A DNA stretch of 64,000 bases, taken from positions 18,208-82,207 of the forward strand of contig JAMPFN010000002.1 in the NCBI GenBank assembly GCA_023664445.1. The letters are read 5' to 3'. A program made the translations under genes and the position numbers. Source of the DNA: Clostridium sp. GTDB taxonomy: Bacteria; Bacillota; Clostridia; Oscillospirales; Ruminococcaceae. Under the pieces are notes generated by a model that was not told the origin of the DNA, made no database searches, and worked only from the letters and a program-made list of their open reading frames with translations. Within the stretch, counting starts at the first letter, position 1. Each line of letters begins with the position of its first letter. Shown piece by piece: positions 8,617 to 16,613 of the stretch.

Positions 8617-8860
8617 CGCATGAACTGCGTCATGCCCAAGAGGTCTAAGCTACACTTTCTCAAAGACCCTTTCAAAAGTTATGGGAAGTGAGTTTCTAAG
8701 CTGTTGTGCGAGAACAGTAGCTTGCGATCAGAAAGCCGAGGGCCCACAAAAAACTTAGGGACGTTGGATGGAGGGAGAGCAGAGAGAGAATTAAGATGCT
8801 ATTGTAGGCTGTCTGATATTACTTGCCAGAAGGAAAGTAATCTTAAGGCAAAGGAGGTGA
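8617..8860 (+). ncRNA. Candidate structured RNA or long 5' leader
   Basis: No gene fits here, yet stems are frequent: GCATGA/TCATGC, GGTCT/AGACC, a long stem of TTTCT/AGAAA, AAGCT/AGCTT and GTT/AAC enclosing GTGCGAG, and ATTACTT/AAGTAAT just before the next ribosome binding site. It reads as a structured RNA of about 240 bases or the leader of the next gene. I do not recognise the class. Confidence 0.35.
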
Positions 8861-8865
8861 AGGAG

Positions 8866-9168
8866 ATGGGAGAATATCTGTGCGAAGTAAAACAGAAACA
8901 CGTTGATGCAGCGTACGAGATAATGCAGACAATTATCAATTACGGAATTTCGTATAAGGATGTAGAGGGTACGTTGACGCTTGTAAAAAATGCATTTGGC
9001 GATTGTGTGGCAATGCCGAACTTTGAAGCACTGGAAAGATATGAAGAGTACATCAAGAATTCATGTGCTGCCAGTCGTGCCGGTTTTAGAGAATTTGGAG
9101 ATCCTCCATACAAGGCACTTGAAATTAGGGCTCGCCGGGAAACAAAAGAGAAAAAGAAGTCCCCATAA
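8866..9168 (+). CDS. Hypothetical protein, first rightward gene of the prophage region
   Basis: 100 residues from ATG at 8866, preceded by AAAGGAGGTGAAGGAG. Mostly helical, with a basic C-terminus (ARRETKEKKKSP). No family recognised. A hairpin AGTCCCC/GGGGACT overlaps its stop codon and probably ends the transcript. It faces the leftward gene at 9201-9557. Confidence 0.6.
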   Translation: MGEYLCEVKQKHVDAAYEIMQTIINYGISYKDVEGTLTLVKNAFGDCVAMPNFEALERYEEYIKNSCAASRAGFREFGDPPYKALEIRARRETKEKKKSP

Positions 9169-9200
9169 TCGGGGACTGATAACAATCACGGTTTAAGTTT

Positions 9201-9557
9201 TTATGATTTGTTGCCAAATTTAGAATCATTATATGCTTTTTCAAATTCTTTGTAAAAATTGAGAGCACCTGCATAAGATTCTAATTCAGCCACTGCAGAA
9301 AGAACTTCTGATGCAAAAAGTTCAAACTTATCAAGAAGTTCTTTTTCATCATCAAGGTCTTTTAAAATCTCGCTGTTTGAAATGAAAATCGCTCGCAATG
9401 AAGTAACATATGACGCCGCATAATTCAGATAACCTAAAATTACTGCTGCGTTCTCTTTATGGTTGAGCATTGCATCAGCGCATAAATCAGAATAGTGCAT
9501 CACTTTGCTTGCGAGTGGTTTCATTTCATCTAATAAATTAAGATGGGAAAAATCCAT
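9201..9557 (-). CDS. Hypothetical protein expressed divergently near the prophage left end
   Basis: 118 residues, acidic and helical, with a GGAGG site before the ATG at 9557 and a strong promoter of its own (9590-9618). No domain recognised. Being divergent to the HTH gene at 9635, it is a candidate for expression in the lysogen. Confidence 0.7.
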   Translation of the reverse strand: MDFSHLNLLDEMKPLASKVMHYSDLCADAMLNHKENAAVILGYLNYAASYVTSLRAIFISNSEILKDLDDEKELLDKFELFASEVLSAVAELESYAGALNFYKEFEKAYNDSKFGNKS

Positions 9558-9589
9558 GTGTTATACCTCCTTATATAATATTTGATTAA

Positions 9590-9618
9590 ATTATACTACA
9601 TAAGGCGAAAAAAGTCAA
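9590..9618 (-). promoter_or_regulatory. Promoter of the 9201-9557 gene
   Basis: On the minus strand TTGACT (9618-9613), 17 bases, TATAAT (9595-9590), followed by GGAGG and the start. Confidence 0.75.
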
Positions 9619-9634
9619 CAAAAAGGAGAATGAA

Positions 9635-9859
9635 ATGAAAAAAAGTGGAGAGGTCTATTATCCCAGACTTGAATCGGAGATAATTGGCAGAGGAATACAG
9701 AAAAAAGATATATATGGTTTGCTTGAAATCGACCGTTCGTCACTTACGAACAAACTTAACGGCAACAGTTCTTTTACAATTGAACAGGCTTTGTTGATTT
9801 GGAAAAAATGGTTCAGCGATATTCCGATTGATAAATTATTTAAATCATCAAGGAAGTGA
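9635..9859 (+). CDS. Small HTH (XRE/Cro-like) regulator
   Basis: 74 residues with an AAAGGAG site. Residues 17-60 form a helix-turn-helix of the XRE type (KKDIYGLLEIDRSSLTNKLN), with the IDRSSLTNKL recognition helix. Likely a Cro-like regulator of early genes. A divergent partner lies at 9201-9557. No large CI-type repressor is seen nearby. Confidence 0.75.
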   Translation: MKKSGEVYYPRLESEIIGRGIQKKDIYGLLEIDRSSLTNKLNGNSSFTIEQALLIWKKWFSDIPIDKLFKSSRK

Positions 9860-9884
9860 TAAAAGTGTAATCAAAATTCCCATC

Positions 9885-10304
9885 TCCTGAGTAAGAGATG
9901 TAAAACCATCTGCTTGCCATGCCGAAAGGCAAAAAATTACATAACGGTTTTTAAGAGCAAGAAGTTTCCGTAAAAAACATAGGGTGAGGGCAGCCGACGC
10001 TATAAAATGTCCGGCTCTTCGAAACGTAGTCCTGACGTTCCGGACAAGCAGGAGAGGAATCTTAGATGCTAAAAATCCTCAATAAACAAAGAGCATAGGT
10101 AGGATGTTCCACCGGAAGGAAAATACAGCGGAAGAAAAAAGAACGTGGGATGGAATGCGTTAGTGGATATGATCCGACTGCTGTAACGGCTGAAAAACCG
10201 TGCTGTCAGGACGCCGATGAAGCGACCGAACGACCGATATACGGCGAAAAAGCATCATAAGGCACAGCTTTTTTATTTTCCGCTAAGCCGGGAAAACTGT
10301 GCCT
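9885..10304 (+). ncRNA. Candidate large structured RNA of the prophage
   Basis: About 420 bases with no gene but dense pairing: CATCTC/GAGATG (near 9896-9921), TGCC-GAAA-GGCA with a GNRA loop, GCCGAC/GTC(C)GGC, GTCC/GGAC, GAGGA/TCCTC, GGAT/ATCC, CGCCG/CGGCG, and a closing AGGCACAG (10260-10267) with CTGTGCCT (10297-10304) that continues into TTTTCC/GGAAAA. Large ornate phage RNAs such as ROOL and GOLLD sit in comparable places. I cannot assign it to either class from memory. Confidence 0.5.
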
Positions 10305-10334
10305 CTTCACTCCCTCGCTCCCTCAACCGGTCAG

Positions 10335-10382
10335 TTTTCAACTGTTAAGCCAACAGTTTCAACGTTGAAAATATGTTGAAAA
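10335..10382. promoter_or_regulatory. Cluster of GTTGAAA operator-like boxes
   Basis: TTTTCAAC at 10335-10342, a perfect 14-bp palindrome TTTCAACGTTGAAA at 10357-10370, and GTTGAAAA again at 10375-10382. The last two boxes start 11 bp apart. An AACTGTT/AACAGTT hairpin overlaps them. Lying between the HTH gene and the first long early operon, this is a plausible operator. Confidence 0.5.
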
Positions 10383-10413
10383 AATACATTTTTCTTTTTT
10401 AAATCATCGGGGG

Positions 10414-10434
10414 TGCAGGGGGTGTCCCCCTGCA
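10414..10434. repeat. Nine-bp GC-rich hairpin ahead of the early operon
   Basis: TGCAGGGGG, TGT, CCCCCTGCA: a perfect stem about 45 bases before the first early gene. G-rich hairpins of this kind also occur near 0.5 and 4.5 kb, which suggests a repeat family. It has no U-run. Confidence 0.45.
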
Positions 10435-10477
10435 GAGCCCTACGGGAACTTTTGAAAAAATTTAGGAGAGGATAAAA

Positions 10478-10795
10478 TTGAAATCAAGGATAATAACCAG
10501 CAGTTCTGAGGTCAGACGTCTTGCAAAAGAAGAGTACTTACGGCTGAAAGATACGGTTTATGAAAATGTAATAAAAGATGTAATTCCCCAGTTTATGGGC
10601 GTTTGCATGGTGATTTTAAACCGTGAAAACGGCTTTGGAGAAAAGCGTTTACAGCGTTTTCTTGACAGCGTTACATCAGAATTTGAAATCATGAATCGCG
10701 GTGTTTTTGGAAGAAACTATGATCCTCTGGATTGTCTTAAATTTCTGAAAGACAGATATAAAATTGATGTCGATAAGGAGTTTGGAAATGATTGA
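10478..10795 (+). CDS. Hypothetical phage early protein
   Basis: 105 residues starting with TTG at 10478, eight bases after AGGAGAG. Helical, no recognised domain. First gene of the long rightward early run; its end overlaps the next start. Confidence 0.65.
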   Translation: MKSRIITSSSEVRRLAKEEYLRLKDTVYENVIKDVIPQFMGVCMVILNRENGFGEKRLQRFLDSVTSEFEIMNRGVFGRNYDPLDCLKFLKDRYKIDVDKEFGND

Positions 10796-11147
10796 CTGGA
10801 ATACACAAAGAGACGTTATGTCCAATCCGTTTAACATTACAGTTCACAAAAGAACGTTTAAAAACTATCTTGAAATCATACTTGATGAAAATGGAAATGC
10901 ATATTATGCCGTACCAAGCCATCAGACGTGGCTGATTCAAAAGGCCTGTGAAACACTTAACGTGAACCAAGAGGAATTAATGAAGCTCACACCTCGTGAA
11001 TATTACTGCGATATGCTGACATGGCTTACAAAAATTACAGATTGTGTGGCTGTATGGGACATGGCATACATAGGTACTCTGAATAAAAATCAGAAATCAC
11101 AATTAGAATTACTGACATTGGAAAACTTATATAAAGGGAGTATTTAA
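10788..11147 (+). CDS. Hypothetical phage early protein
   Basis: 119 residues from ATG at 10788 (MIDWNTQRDV), with AAGGAG upstream, overlapping the previous gene by 8 bases. No family recognised. It is followed without a gap by the antirepressor gene, so the two are translated together. Confidence 0.65.
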   Translation: MIDWNTQRDVMSNPFNITVHKRTFKNYLEIILDENGNAYYAVPSHQTWLIQKACETLNVNQEELMKLTPREYYCDMLTWLTKITDCVAVWDMAYIGTLNKNQKSQLELLTLENLYKGSI

Positions 11148-11777
11148 ATGGAAAATCCGGAAATTTTTAAAAATGATGAATTCGGCACAGTCAGAACGCT
11201 GAATATAAACGGTGAACCGTGGTTTGTAGGCAAAGATATAGCAGAGATTTTAGGGTATCATAACACTCGTGATGCGATTGCTAAAAGAGTTGATGCAGAG
11301 GATGAATTGTGTGGCGTAGCTGTTTGCGACTCCATCGGCAGAGAACAATATCCGGTACTCATCAATGAAAGCGGACTTTACAGTATGATACTTTCAAGCA
11401 AGCTTCCTAAAGCCAAAAGATTTAAGCGATGGATAACATCAGAGGTGCTGCCGTCAATTCGCCGAACAGGTAAATATGTACATGAAAAAGCTCGTGAAGC
11501 CGAGGAACTTAAAATGCGTACACGGCTTGCAAAAACACTTATAGAGTGTGCCAATGAAATACTGGATATTCAGTCTGTGAAGAAATCGGTCAGCTTATCG
11601 CAGCAAATTTATTCGGCTAAGGAAATAGCTGAAATACTTGATGTTTCCGTTCAGAAAATAGCATATTTATCAAAGTTAAACGATATGAAAATTGATGAAT
11701 ATGGCAAGCGGATGTATGGAAGCTTTTTATATAACGAAAGGGCTGTTGAAAAATTCAGGGAAATATTGAAAAAGTGA
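11148..11777 (+). CDS. Phage antirepressor with BRO-N domain
   Basis: 209 residues. Residues about 8-105 form a BRO-N domain (EPWFVGKDIAEILGYHN, LINESGLYSMILSSKLP, FKRWITSEVLPSIRRTG). The C-terminus (about 145-205) is HTH-like (AKEIAEILDVSVQKIAYLS). Proteins of this type counter phage repressors or regulate early genes by binding DNA. Start follows AAAGGGAG. Confidence 0.88.
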   Translation: MENPEIFKNDEFGTVRTLNINGEPWFVGKDIAEILGYHNTRDAIAKRVDAEDELCGVAVCDSIGREQYPVLINESGLYSMILSSKLPKAKRFKRWITSEVLPSIRRTGKYVHEKAREAEELKMRTRLAKTLIECANEILDIQSVKKSVSLSQQIYSAKEIAEILDVSVQKIAYLSKLNDMKIDEYGKRMYGSFLYNERAVEKFREILKK

Positions 11778-11784
11778 AAGGGAT

Positions 11785-12102
11785 ATGACAATGAATAATA
11801 ATGAAATAGAACGGTACGGAATGTGTTTGCCGGAGGTTAAAAAGATTTGCAATGGATATAAGGAAACTGAGATCATACGGCTGTCAGCCAGAACTACGTG
11901 GCTCAGCAACAATGACATACCAATCAGTGAAAATATTGCCGTGGCTCTGAACGCTATTGCGCAGTTAATGCATAATGCCGAGGTTGATAGAATCATGGAC
12001 GGATATACGCAAAAATCAAGAGAAAGCAGGAATGAAAATGACTATAACAGAGTTTCAACAGAAACAGTCGCTTCCTTACGAAGCAAAAGTGGCGCATGCT
12101 GA
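11785..12102 (+). CDS. Hypothetical phage protein
   Basis: 105 residues with GAAAGGG upstream; ATG at 11791 is an alternative start. The first 70 residues look like a real protein (CLPEVKKICNGYKETEIIRL), but the last 20 overlap the next gene in another frame. No family recognised. Confidence 0.5.
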   Translation: MTMNNNEIERYGMCLPEVKKICNGYKETEIIRLSARTTWLSNNDIPISENIAVALNAIAQLMHNAEVDRIMDGYTQKSRESRNENDYNRVSTETVASLRSKSGAC

Positions 12103-13093
12103 AATAAGAGCATGGGAATTTTACAATACGATAACAGGGAGAGGCGATAATGTTCATGTCAGTGTTGGCGGTCTTGACAGCATTACGTTACTAATGTTTT
12201 TACGGAATATCGGCATCGATGTTCCTGCAATTTCCGTAAGCAGCCTTGAAGATAAAGGTAATCAGAAAATACATGAGCAGCTTGGTATAATAGATATAAA
12301 ACCTTACAAAAGCAAAACACAGGTACTGAATGAATTAGGTTTTCCGGTTGTGTCCAAAGCAAAGGCAACCAAAATATCATATTTGCTGAATCCTGATGCT
12401 GAAAAGCAAACCTTTATACACGCCATTATGACCGGAGATATGGGCGAACAAGGAAAATTTCAGCATTCAAACAGAATCAAGCTTCCTGATAAATGGCTGA
12501 AAAAATTCGGCAAAAATTACGCTGAACATCGTCCCGATTTAGATTATGAAGATATTCCGGATTTCAAGGTATCTTCAAGGTGTTGTTATTACATGAAGGA
12601 AAAGCCTTGTGACGATTGGGCAAAGCAGCATAACAGCTATCCATATCTTGGGCTTATGGCTTCCGAGGGTGGACAGCGTGAAATGGGATTGATGAAAAAC
12701 GGATGTAATTATTACGGCAAATCTGTTACAAGAAGCTGTCCTTTCGCTATTTTCAGCCGTCAGGATTTGTTACAGCTTGCACTTGATTTGAAAGTGCCTG
12801 TTCCAAGAGCATACGGTGAAATAGTCAGAGATGATAAAGGGCTGCTTAAAACAACAAGAGCACAGCGAACAGGGTGTTCTATGTGTGGGTTCGGTATACA
12901 TATTGAAAAACGTCCGCATCGATTTGATCGTTTGCGAGAGGATAATCCTGCTGAATGGCGTTATTGGATGTATGACTGCTGCACCGACAGTAACGGTGAA
13001 AAATACGGCTGGGGAAGAGTGCTTGATCATATCGGAGTAGAATGGGAAGATGAATATTGTGAACAAGTGCAATTGCCACTTGATGAATTTTAG
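12038..13093 (+). CDS. PAPS reductase-like (PP-loop) phage protein
   Basis: 351 residues from ATG at 12038 (MTITEFQQKQ), with AGCAGGA upstream; ATG at 12032 is also possible. A PP-loop ATP-binding motif (SVGGLDS) opens the phosphoadenosine phosphosulfate reductase-type fold. Paired cysteines (SSRCCYYMKEKPC, CSMCGFG) could bind iron-sulfur or zinc. Related phage proteins are common but their reaction is not settled; base modification by thiolation is one idea. Sulfate assimilation is unlikely here. Confidence 0.8.
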   Translation: MTITEFQQKQSLPYEAKVAHAEIRAWEFYNTITGRGDNVHVSVGGLDSITLLMFLRNIGIDVPAISVSSLEDKGNQKIHEQLGIIDIKPYKSKTQVLNELGFPVVSKAKATKISYLLNPDAEKQTFIHAIMTGDMGEQGKFQHSNRIKLPDKWLKKFGKNYAEHRPDLDYEDIPDFKVSSRCCYYMKEKPCDDWAKQHNSYPYLGLMASEGGQREMGLMKNGCNYYGKSVTRSCPFAIFSRQDLLQLALDLKVPVPRAYGEIVRDDKGLLKTTRAQRTGCSMCGFGIHIEKRPHRFDRLREDNPAEWRYWMYDCCTDSNGEKYGWGRVLDHIGVEWEDEYCEQVQLPLDEF

Positions 13094-13103
13094 GAGGCTG
13101 AAA

Positions 13104-13544
13104 ATGGAACGGGAAATTTTGTTCAGAGGGAAAAGGGTTGCTGATGAAGAGTGGGTTTATGGATATTATCTGTATGCCGATGAAGATGCTGCGCCTGTTA
13201 TTATTGACAAGCATTGTTATTCCTACGTTATTATCCCCGAAACTGTCGGACAGTACACAGGCTTGACCGACAAGAACGGCACGAGGATTTTTGAAGGAGA
13301 TATACTTAGTTTAAAGCATTACATGATAAATGATCTTGTTGTTGTAAAATTTGGTAAATATGAAGATGGTAATATCCACGATGATATTCCCTGTGGTCAT
13401 GTTGGTTTTTACCTTGATTTCAGCGAAAGTTTTAAAGAAAAAAATTATTACAGAAATGATATTTGTTTTTTTGCTCCTAAATGTGAGGTCATCAGCAATG
13501 TACACGATAACCCGGAGATGATTGGAGATAATGAAAATGCCTGA
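13104..13544 (+). CDS. YopX family phage protein
   Basis: 146 residues from ATG at 13104 with TAGGAGG upstream. It has the YopX pattern: MEREILFRGKR, WVYGYYL, IIPETVGQYTGLTDKNG and IFEGDIL. YopX proteins are widespread in Firmicutes phages; their function is unknown. Confidence 0.9.
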   Translation: MEREILFRGKRVADEEWVYGYYLYADEDAAPVIIDKHCYSYVIIPETVGQYTGLTDKNGTRIFEGDILSLKHYMINDLVVVKFGKYEDGNIHDDIPCGHVGFYLDFSESFKEKNYYRNDICFFAPKCEVISNVHDNPEMIGDNENA

Positions 13545-13737
13545 AATAAAATTAAAACCCTGTCCGTTTTGTGGTGGATTGCCGATTCTAAATAACGAAA
13601 AAAACAGAGCATGCAGTTTTGTGAAGTGCATAGAATGCGGTGCAGAATCAGGTTTGGTAAAAGTATCGGCAGAATACTGCTCAGATGAAAAGGCAGCTGA
13701 AGCTTGGAACAGGAGGACAAGCAATGAGACTGATTGA
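13537..13737 (+). CDS. Lar-like restriction alleviation/zinc-finger protein
   Basis: 66 residues from ATG at 13537 (MPEIKLKPCPFCGG), chosen for its 9-base distance from GGAG. It has CPFCGG, a second CxxC (CIECG) and the ending EKAAEAWNRR, the layout of the Lar_restr_allev family. Lar of Rac prophage eases type I restriction; whether this protein does is unknown. It overlaps both neighbours. Confidence 0.75.
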   Translation: MPEIKLKPCPFCGGLPILNNEKNRACSFVKCIECGAESGLVKVSAEYCSDEKAAEAWNRRTSNETD

Positions 13738-14224
13738 TGCTGAAGAATTTTATGAAATTCTGGATATTATAAAATTTAAAGACGAAAATGAATCATCCTT
13801 ATGGCATCAGGGCTGGAACGAAGCGATTGATGCTGTTATAGATCATCTTGCAGAAATGCCTGTTATAGTAGGGGTGAGAAAGAAAAAACTTAATAAAATT
13901 TTAGCAGCTGCTTGTAGCAATAGCCATTTAAAGATGAAATATTGTGAGGCTGTTGAGCGACTTGAACGCATGATGGTAAGTAAAATAAAGGATTTAAAGG
14001 AAGCTGAAAGCAATATCCCAAGCAAAAAGCTAATAGATTATATAAGCCGTGATATTTCTGCACTTGATTTAGGAATTAAAAAACTTGGTAGAACAGGAGA
14101 ATGGATACCGGATGGTCACAAATATAACCATTGTTCCGAATGCCATTGTGGTTATGATGAACCGAACTATGCAACGCCTTACTGTCCAAACTGCGGGGCG
14201 AAGATGGAGGGTAAAAATGAATGA
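13724..14224 (+). CDS. Phage protein with C-terminal zinc ribbon
   Basis: 166 residues from ATG at 13724 with AGGAGG upstream. The N-terminus is helical (MRLIDAEEFYEIL). The last 45 residues form a zinc ribbon (CSECHCGY...YCPNCGAKM). The function of the family is not known. Confidence 0.75.
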   Translation: MRLIDAEEFYEILDIIKFKDENESSLWHQGWNEAIDAVIDHLAEMPVIVGVRKKKLNKILAAACSNSHLKMKYCEAVERLERMMVSKIKDLKEAESNIPSKKLIDYISRDISALDLGIKKLGRTGEWIPDGHKYNHCSECHCGYDEPNYATPYCPNCGAKMEGKNE

Positions 14225-14550
14225 AACAGATAGTTTGTAAAAAGTGTGGGAGCGTTTCACTATATACCGAGCTAAAAGGCAATAATACAGGGTTGTATTG
14301 CAGCGAGTGTGGTGCATGGATAAAATGGCTAAACAAAAATGAGTTAAGAGCATTTGAACATAGTAAAAAGATGAAAAATGATAAAACATCAAATAATGCT
14401 AAATGGATTTATACAGTACTTTGTGATTGCAATTTATCAGAGGTAAAATGTTCAAATTGTGATTATGCTGTTATAACAGAATCTCATAAAGCCGCAAAGG
14501 TTTCTGAATTTAAATATTGCCCCAACTGTGGGGCGAAGATGGAGGTGTAA
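14221..14550 (+). CDS. Phage protein with two zinc ribbons
   Basis: 109 residues, overlapping the previous stop by four bases (ATGA). CKKC and CSEC pairs at the N-terminus, then CSNC and CPNCGAKM at the C-terminus. The CPNCGAKM ending matches the previous gene, which suggests recombination among small zinc-ribbon genes. Confidence 0.7.
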   Translation: MKQIVCKKCGSVSLYTELKGNNTGLYCSECGAWIKWLNKNELRAFEHSKKMKNDKTSNNAKWIYTVLCDCNLSEVKCSNCDYAVITESHKAAKVSEFKYCPNCGAKMEV

Positions 14551-14552
14551 AA

Positions 14553-14744
14553 ATGAATGAAACAGATTTTTACATAAATCAAAAACCTGTCTCGATCGCA
14601 TTTGAATGTCCAAATTGTAATTGCGATGTGATTATCGACTGGGGAGAATTAGATGTTCCTGAATATTGGGGAGATGATTGGGGCGAGGTAGAATGTCCTC
14701 AATGTGGGAAAACTGTTTCACTTGGAGATTATGACATGGATTGA
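14553..14744 (+). CDS. Small zinc-ribbon phage protein
   Basis: 63 residues from ATG at 14553 after GGAGGTG. CPNC and CPQC pairs surround an acidic Trp-rich middle (EYWGDDWGE). No function recognised. Confidence 0.65.
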   Translation: MNETDFYINQKPVSIAFECPNCNCDVIIDWGELDVPEYWGDDWGEVECPQCGKTVSLGDYDMD

Positions 14745-14760
14745 AAGGAGAGTGCAGAAA

Positions 14761-15120
14761 ATGTCAAAATGTAAAAATTGTTATCATAACAAGGTTTGTT
14801 CTCTTGCGAGAACCTATGAATCAGAAAATCACCTTATAGGTTATCAGGAGCTGATAGAAAAATGCGAGAACTTCAAGAACAAGGATTTGATATTGGAGTT
14901 GCCTTGTAAAGTTGGTGATACGCTGTATGTGATACTTAACAAATCCGAAAAATTCGGAGGTTATTACATAAAAAGAGAAAGAATCGTTGAAATATCAACA
15001 GCCGGAAGAATATGGACAAATGACTGCTATTACGATAATGACGATATAGGAAAAATGGTATTTTTAAGCCGTGAAGAAGCTGAAAAAGCGTTAGAGAGGT
15101 GTGAAAATGGAAAGTATTGA
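14761..15120 (+). CDS. Hypothetical cysteine-containing phage protein
   Basis: 119 residues from ATG at 14761, with AAAGGAG upstream. Cysteines near the N-terminus (CKNCYHNKVC), then a VGDTLYVI strand and the ending FLSREEAEKAL, which is common in small Clostridia phage proteins. Function unknown. Confidence 0.7.
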   Translation: MSKCKNCYHNKVCSLARTYESENHLIGYQELIEKCENFKNKDLILELPCKVGDTLYVILNKSEKFGGYYIKRERIVEISTAGRIWTNDCYYDNDDIGKMVFLSREEAEKALERCENGKY

Positions 15121-15331
15121 AAATAAATGTTTTTTTACAGGCGACAATAATTCTTGCAGAATATTAGATGTTGAAAATTGCGATGGAGCAAATACAAATT
15201 GCAAGTTTTTCAAAACAGAAAAGAAATTCAACGATGACAGAAACAAAGCTATTGACATGTGCCGTGAACGAGAACTATGTACAAGATGTAAATATAAGGC
15301 AAAGCCTTGTATGAAAAGTGATGAGGTGTAA
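15107..15331 (+). CDS. Small cysteine-rich phage protein
   Basis: 74 residues from ATG at 15107, with AGAGGTG upstream, overlapping the previous gene by 14 bases. Eight cysteines suggest metal binding. No family recognised. Confidence 0.6.
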   Translation: MESIENKCFFTGDNNSCRILDVENCDGANTNCKFFKTEKKFNDDRNKAIDMCRERELCTRCKYKAKPCMKSDEV

Positions 15332-15333
15332 AA

Positions 15334-15573
15334 ATGTATGATATGATAAAAGACAACGTGAACCACCCTGAACATTATGAAACGGGTAAATTTGAGTGCA
15401 TTGATGTAATGCAGGAAACACAGGGCATTGATGCTGTCAAGAGTTTTTGTATATGCAATGCATTCAAGTATCTGTACAGGCATCAGAGGAAAAACGGTGT
15501 TGAAGATATTCATAAGGCTATTTGGTATCTGAAAAAATACATAGAATTGGAGGAAATGAAAAATGAAGTATAA
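15334..15573 (+). CDS. DUF3310 family phage protein
   Basis: 79 residues. The DUF3310 pattern is clear: VNHPEHYETGKFECIDVMQ, FCICNAFKYLYRHQRKNG and DIHKAIWYLKKYI. Common in phage early regions, sometimes fused to nucleotide kinases. Function unknown. Confidence 0.88.
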   Translation: MYDMIKDNVNHPEHYETGKFECIDVMQETQGIDAVKSFCICNAFKYLYRHQRKNGVEDIHKAIWYLKKYIELEEMKNEV

Positions 15574-15898
15574 AATACTGCTGTTTCTGGTTTTGCTGGG
15601 GATGCTTACGGCGTGCGATTCAGACAAAAACTATACTTACGAGGACGTTGAGATAACTGGTACTGTAACTAAGCAGTATATTGAAGACGAAGTGACCGGA
15701 CTTCATTCACACACATCTCATTACTACTACACCATTGTGGATTACGGTGGTGATGATCTCAAAGTGATAGAGGACAAAAAGTACTATCAGAGGCACAATA
15801 TAGGTGATGAGGTGAAGCTCGTCAAACACCGTACATACAAAGACGGGAAGTGGATAAAAACTGAAATAAAATGGGAGGAAAATAATGATAGAGATTGA
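15563..15898 (+). CDS. Phage-encoded lipoprotein
   Basis: 111 residues. Signal peptide MKYKILLFLVLLGMLTAC with lipobox LTAC, then a small beta-rich domain (EDVEITGTVTKQYIED). A surface lipoprotein inside an early operon is unusual. Phage lipoproteins can block superinfection, but nothing here proves that. Overlaps both neighbours. Confidence 0.75.
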   Translation: MKYKILLFLVLLGMLTACDSDKNYTYEDVEITGTVTKQYIEDEVTGLHSHTSHYYYTIVDYGGDDLKVIEDKKYYQRHNIGDEVKLVKHRTYKDGKWIKTEIKWEENNDRD

Positions 15899-16613
15899 AA
15901 ACGAAGAAGTTTACGGCTGGGAAATCGCAATCAGGGGTATGAGAAACCCTATGAACAGCTGGGATAAGTCGGATAGTTTTTACGGTTGCCGTGCTGGTGA
16001 CTATGGTCGTACAGAAGCTGAGAAGTGTAACAAGATTTGTAGAGGCGACTGCTCATACTGCATCGGATTGAACGACCTTACACTGATGAGAAAGCTTGTT
16101 TTATTGGGTACAGACCACAGTAAATTCATGAGAATGCTAACCGTAACGTGCGACATCACAGCTCCACTTTACTGGTGGAAAGAGTTTGATACATATAAGG
16201 TCGGAACGGTCAGAAATTCATGTTCCACAATGCATAAAATTCACGAAAAAGAGTTTACTCTTGACGATTTTTCACATGAGCATTTAGGAGTGGATTACCT
16301 TAATGAAGGAGACGCAGCGCATAATAACTTATGGTTTTTTCATATGGTGAAAATCATAGAAGCTTTGAATATCGCCCGTGACTATTATAACCGTGAGTCA
16401 CATTCTGAGTTAAAAAAGAAATACTGGTGGCAGATGATACAGCTTCTTCCGTCAAGCTACAACCAGCGTGCGACTGTACAGATGAATTATCAGGTTCTCA
16501 GAAATATGTACCATGCAAGGAAAAATCATAAGCTCGATGAATGGCGTGACTTCTGCAAATGGATAGTATCATTGCCTTATTCAGAGCTGATAACAGGAGG
16601 TAATAAAAAATGA
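15885..16613 (+). CDS. Phage protein, possible distant ThyX-fold relative
   Basis: 242 residues with GGGAGGA upstream. It has conserved-looking blocks (TDHSKFMRMLTVTCDITAP, LYWWKEFDTYKVGTV, SCSTMHKIH) and a C-terminal QRATVQMNYQVLRNMYHAR stretch. These resemble the layout of flavin-dependent thymidylate synthase ThyX, whose C-terminus has a similar helix. The RHR signature of ThyX is missing, so thymidylate synthase activity is doubtful. The fold relation is my inference. Confidence 0.55.
   Translation: MIEIENEEVYGWEIAIRGMRNPMNSWDKSDSFYGCRAGDYGRTEAEKCNKICRGDCSYCIGLNDLTLMRKLVLLGTDHSKFMRMLTVTCDITAPLYWWKEFDTYKVGTVRNSCSTMHKIHEKEFTLDDFSHEHLGVDYLNEGDAAHNNLWFFHMVKIIEALNIARDYYNRESHSELKKKYWWQMIQLLPSSYNQRATVQMNYQVLRNMYHARKNHKLDEWRDFCKWIVSLPYSELITGGNKK

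Noticed and set aside
9885..10304. Group I or group II intron
   Set aside because: No intron-encoded protein, no domain V-like hairpin and no split gene around it.
15091..15627. 178-codon minus-strand open frame across four small phage genes
   Set aside because: Plus-strand genes there have good ribosome binding sites and families (DUF3310); the minus frame has none.
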